Shown: positions 20,687-23,241 of the stretch, one piece after another
Numbering within the stretch: the stretch's first letter is position 1
Layout of the letters: every line of letters starts with the position of its first letter
NCBI GenBank assembly: GCA_003339415.1
Contig: PDHQ01000452.1
Span: forward strand, 1-23,241
Direction of reading: 5' to 3'
DNA length: 23,241 nt
DNA from: Ophiocordyceps camponoti-saundersi (nom. inval.)
Lineage: Eukaryota; Ascomycota; Sordariomycetes; Hypocreales; Ophiocordycipitaceae
Position numbers and translations under genes: made by a program
Notes under the pieces: model-generated
Database searches by the model: none
The model's input: only the letters and a program-made list of their open reading frames with translations
What the model was told of the DNA's origin: nothing

Positions 20687-21190
20687 CAGAGACGATAAAG
20701 AAAGATATACGTTAGCCTTACTTAGGGTAGAACGAAGGGCATAGAAACAGTTAAATTAAATAGTTCCGGAACCCTTTTTTTCCCTTTAGAGTTTATAATA
20801 ATAGGAATATAAAAGGCGGTTAAGATAGGATAGGAATTATCACGATATTAGATATATAGTATAGATTAGTTTCCGTCGAGGGAGGAAGGAATTAACTAAT
20901 AATTAGTCCTTAACCTTATCTTTATAGCTATCCTAAAAGTTGTAAATCGTAAGTTAAGTCTTAAAAAGAACTTATAGCAAAACTCTACTAAACGGAATTA
21001 TAACCTTATTTTAAATACTAGAATTTAATACTATAAATTACTAATTTATACACTTCTTTTATAATTTTCTGTTTTCGGTAAAATAGTTCCCTCCTTCTTT
21101 TCTCTTATTCCTCTTATCTTTATATAGAAATCCGACTTCTTATCGCTTTCTCTATAGAGAATTACTATCTAACTTATCCCTAAAAAGCTA
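20687..21190 (+). repeat. First copy of a ~0.5-kb direct repeat
   Basis: It matches 21564-22070 at an offset of about 885 bp. Anchors are AAGATAGGATAG (20822 and 21711), CTAAACGGAATTA (20988 and 21873) and CTTTATATAGAAA (21118 and 22001). A GTTTCCxTCGAGxxAGGAAG block follows the first anchor in both. Divergence is largely RIP-type plus small indels. A coding origin is possible (YLYSxPKS is readable in both) but not established. No LTR ends seen. Confidence 0.6.
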
Positions 21191-21351
21191 GAGATTACCC
21201 CTTATATTATCTAAAGGCTATAGTTAAATAAGAAATTACGCCCCTAAGGTATCTGCTATACTTACTAGGGGTATCCTTCTTCCCGCGCTAAATTATAATA
21301 TCGGATTCTAGGATTACTATAGTATTATCTTAGGTTAGTTATTATAAGCCG

Positions 21352-21374
21352 ATATATATATATATATATATATA
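21352..21374. repeat. (AT)n microsatellite
   Basis: Pure AT run between the two direct repeats. Confidence 0.85.
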
Positions 21375-21563
21375 CTAGAGTTTAGTTTATTATAAAGGAG
21401 AAAAGGAGTAAGCGCGTTAGCAAAGGAAGAATATATAGGGAGTAAGCGCAGAGTTATATAAGGGGGGGGGGGTTCTTAGATAACGGTAGTTTTTAGAGAT
21501 AAGAGTAAGGCTCTAGCTATAGTCGATTTTACGAGGTAGAAGTTATCTAGTAAAGGGTAGTTC

Positions 21564-22070
21564 GATGGCGGTAATAGTAATGCTTAAGGAAGGCAGGCGC
21601 TATACGAATATAAAATACTAATAGAGGCTTACGCTAAGATAGATTAAATAGTTATCGGTACTTTTTTATCTCCTAATACCTTATATAGATAAGGGTGATA
21701 AAAGGCGCCTAAGATAGGATAGCGGTTATTATAAAGTATATAGTGCTATTTAGTTTCCCTCGAGAAAGGAAGAATTAAGCTAGTTATTAGCCCTAAAGCT
21801 TATCTTTATAGTGTTCCTAAAAGTCGTATATTATAAGTCGAGTATTAGAGAGGGCTTATAGGTAAAACTTTACTAAACGGAATTAGAGATTTGCTTCGAA
21901 CCTTAGACTTTTATATAGCGAGTAAGTAAGTTAACCGTTATTATAAAGTTTTAAAAGTTCGGTTAGATAGTTCCTATACCTTTATCTCTCCCCTTCCTAT
22001 CTTTATATAGAAAATAAATATATTATCGCTTTTATAATAGAGGATACTAATAAAGCTTATTACCGTATAC
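21564..22070 (+). repeat. Second copy of the ~0.5-kb direct repeat
   Basis: Partner of 20687-21190. The interval between the copies contains an 11-G run at 21462-21472 and the AT microsatellite. The repeats could be duplicated remnants of one gene or of a short element. Confidence 0.6.
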
Positions 22071-22404
22071 GGTATAGCTATATATCCTAACGTATATAAG
22101 TTAAAGATAACGGTCACGTAAAGGAGTATATAGATATCGTAAGTATTTACTATAGAGTAAACTCGACTATGCAGTTCTTATTCCGTAGCTAGAGTATATT
22201 TATAACTACTATTAAAATATATAGCCTTTAAGCTAGTAATAAAAGAATTTTATACTATTACTTAGAAGTAATAATTATTACTATTTATATAAAAATATTA
22301 TATTAATTATTAATATATTAACTATTAATATTTTTATCGTTAATATTTTTATTATTAGTATATTCTTTTCGTAGTTTATTAGTAGATATTTTATTAATAT
22401 CTAG

Positions 22405-22775
22405 TTACTTATTATAAGCGATTAAGGTTATAGAACGTCGCGCAAACGCCGTAGTAATTAAGTCTTAGTTAGGACCTAGATCCTTAGGGGGTAAGCTAGT
22501 TTTCTTCCTCTTATCGATTTCTGCGGCTTTAATAGCAAGCTTCTTTATACGGGTAATCCGAGCACGGGCTTTCGTCTTCTCTTTCTAGGAATTTTCTAAT
22601 TCTTCTCGATCTATTTACCGTTACTTTGCCCTTTTAGTATAGAAATTTCTCGGTATTATATTCTTTACTTTATAAACCTAGCGGGCTTTTCGTAATATTA
22701 TAAGTAGGTATAATAGCTCGCTTAATATAGAGCGTCGTTTAGGCGAAAAAAGGATAAATTAGCGTTAGTCTTTTA
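22405..22775 (-). pseudogene. Relic of a Lys/Arg-rich protein C-terminus, unknown product
   Basis: A - frame of about 124 codons ends at TAA 22407-22405 and has only about six internal TAG/TAA. It reads YIKRAIIPTYNITKAR, VYKVKNIIPRNFYTKRAK and IDREELENS*KEKTKARARI. It then continues TRIKKLAIKAAEIDKRKK and TSLPPKDLGPN (about 22520-22460). The highly charged helical tail resembles the basic C-terminal tails of some fungal DDE transposases, but no catalytic block is visible, so this is only a possibility. No upstream continuation was found. Confidence 0.45.
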
Positions 22776-23241
22776 GTATTTTTATAATAAGGGGAGGTAT
22801 AGGAATAGAGGATATATCGGGTAGCGAGTATATATAAGTTACGGGGTAATATTATATATATATAGGTATCTATCGTAGTAAGATATTTTATAAAAAAGTA
22901 TATTAGGGTTTACGCGTAAAATTATATTAGGGTAATAAAAATAAATATTATTTATTATTAAGATTATAATTATAATATAAGGATAATAATAGAGAGGCGA
23001 AATATAGAAGGGAGAACGAAGGAATATACTAGAAGGAAAACGAAAGTGAAAGGGAATACGTAATAAGGTAGGGGTAGTGTAAAGTATTAAGATTACTATA
23101 TAGAGTTTTATCTAGTTAGAATACGGGTTTATAACTAGCTCTTATATATATAGTAATTAGAGAGAGAATTAGTAATATTATAAGTAGGGAAGATTATAAG
23201 TTATACTATAACTAGGGAAAACTATAAGTTATACTATAAGT
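22776..23241. other. AT-rich end of window without a recognisable gene
   Basis: Purine-rich, A+T-rich sequence with no frame that stays open. The final 45 bases contain a short direct repeat (TATAAGTTATACTATAA at 23196-23212 and again at 23223-23239), the start of a possible tandem array cut by the window edge. Confidence 0.45.

Noticed and set aside
22776..23241. Telomeric or centromeric satellite
   Set aside because: No TTAGGG-type repeat; only a short two-unit repeat at the very edge.

Overview
The window looks like a repeat-induced point mutation (RIP) landscape from a filamentous ascomycete (Pezizomycotina). Almost every CpA and TpG has become TpA. For example, positions 241-300 and 4681-4740 contain neither CA nor TG, while CpG is common, which argues against ordinary CpG deamination. 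Coding relics are peppered with TAG and TAA, very rarely TGA, as expected when CAG, CAA and TGG are mutated. No tRNA, rRNA, CRISPR array or intact gene is visible. Everything recognisable is a dead gene or a repeat.

Layout. 1-1001: AT-rich, no gene seen. 1002-2426 (+) and 2404-4848 (-) are two long single-frame relics facing each other, meeting at a 25-G homopolymer; neither product is recognised. 5500-8400 holds weaker relics on both strands. 9128-9763 (+) is the only confidently assigned element, the end of a Ty1/copia polyprotein (end of reverse transcriptase plus RNase H).

10010-16916 is a cluster of four decayed copies of one unrecognised gene (one on -, three on +). They share a conserved C-terminal block and a repeat module of about 135 bp present once or twice. 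Copies 0 and 2, with their upstream DNA, form the arms of an inverted duplication of about 1.45 kb enclosing copy 1. An unrelated, less mutated relic (15013-15591) sits between copies 2 and 3.

17016-18430 (-), 18901-20240 (+) and 22405-22775 (-) are further long relics of unknown function. Between the last two lies a pair of direct repeats of about 0.5 kb, offset by about 885 bp.

Together this suggests a gene-dead, transposon-rich compartment (subtelomeric, pericentromeric or an accessory AT-isochore) in which duplicated genes and elements were inactivated by RIP. Reading frames were established by reading TAG/TAA as former Gln or Trp codons. Unless a family is named, the product is unknown, and boundaries are approximate.
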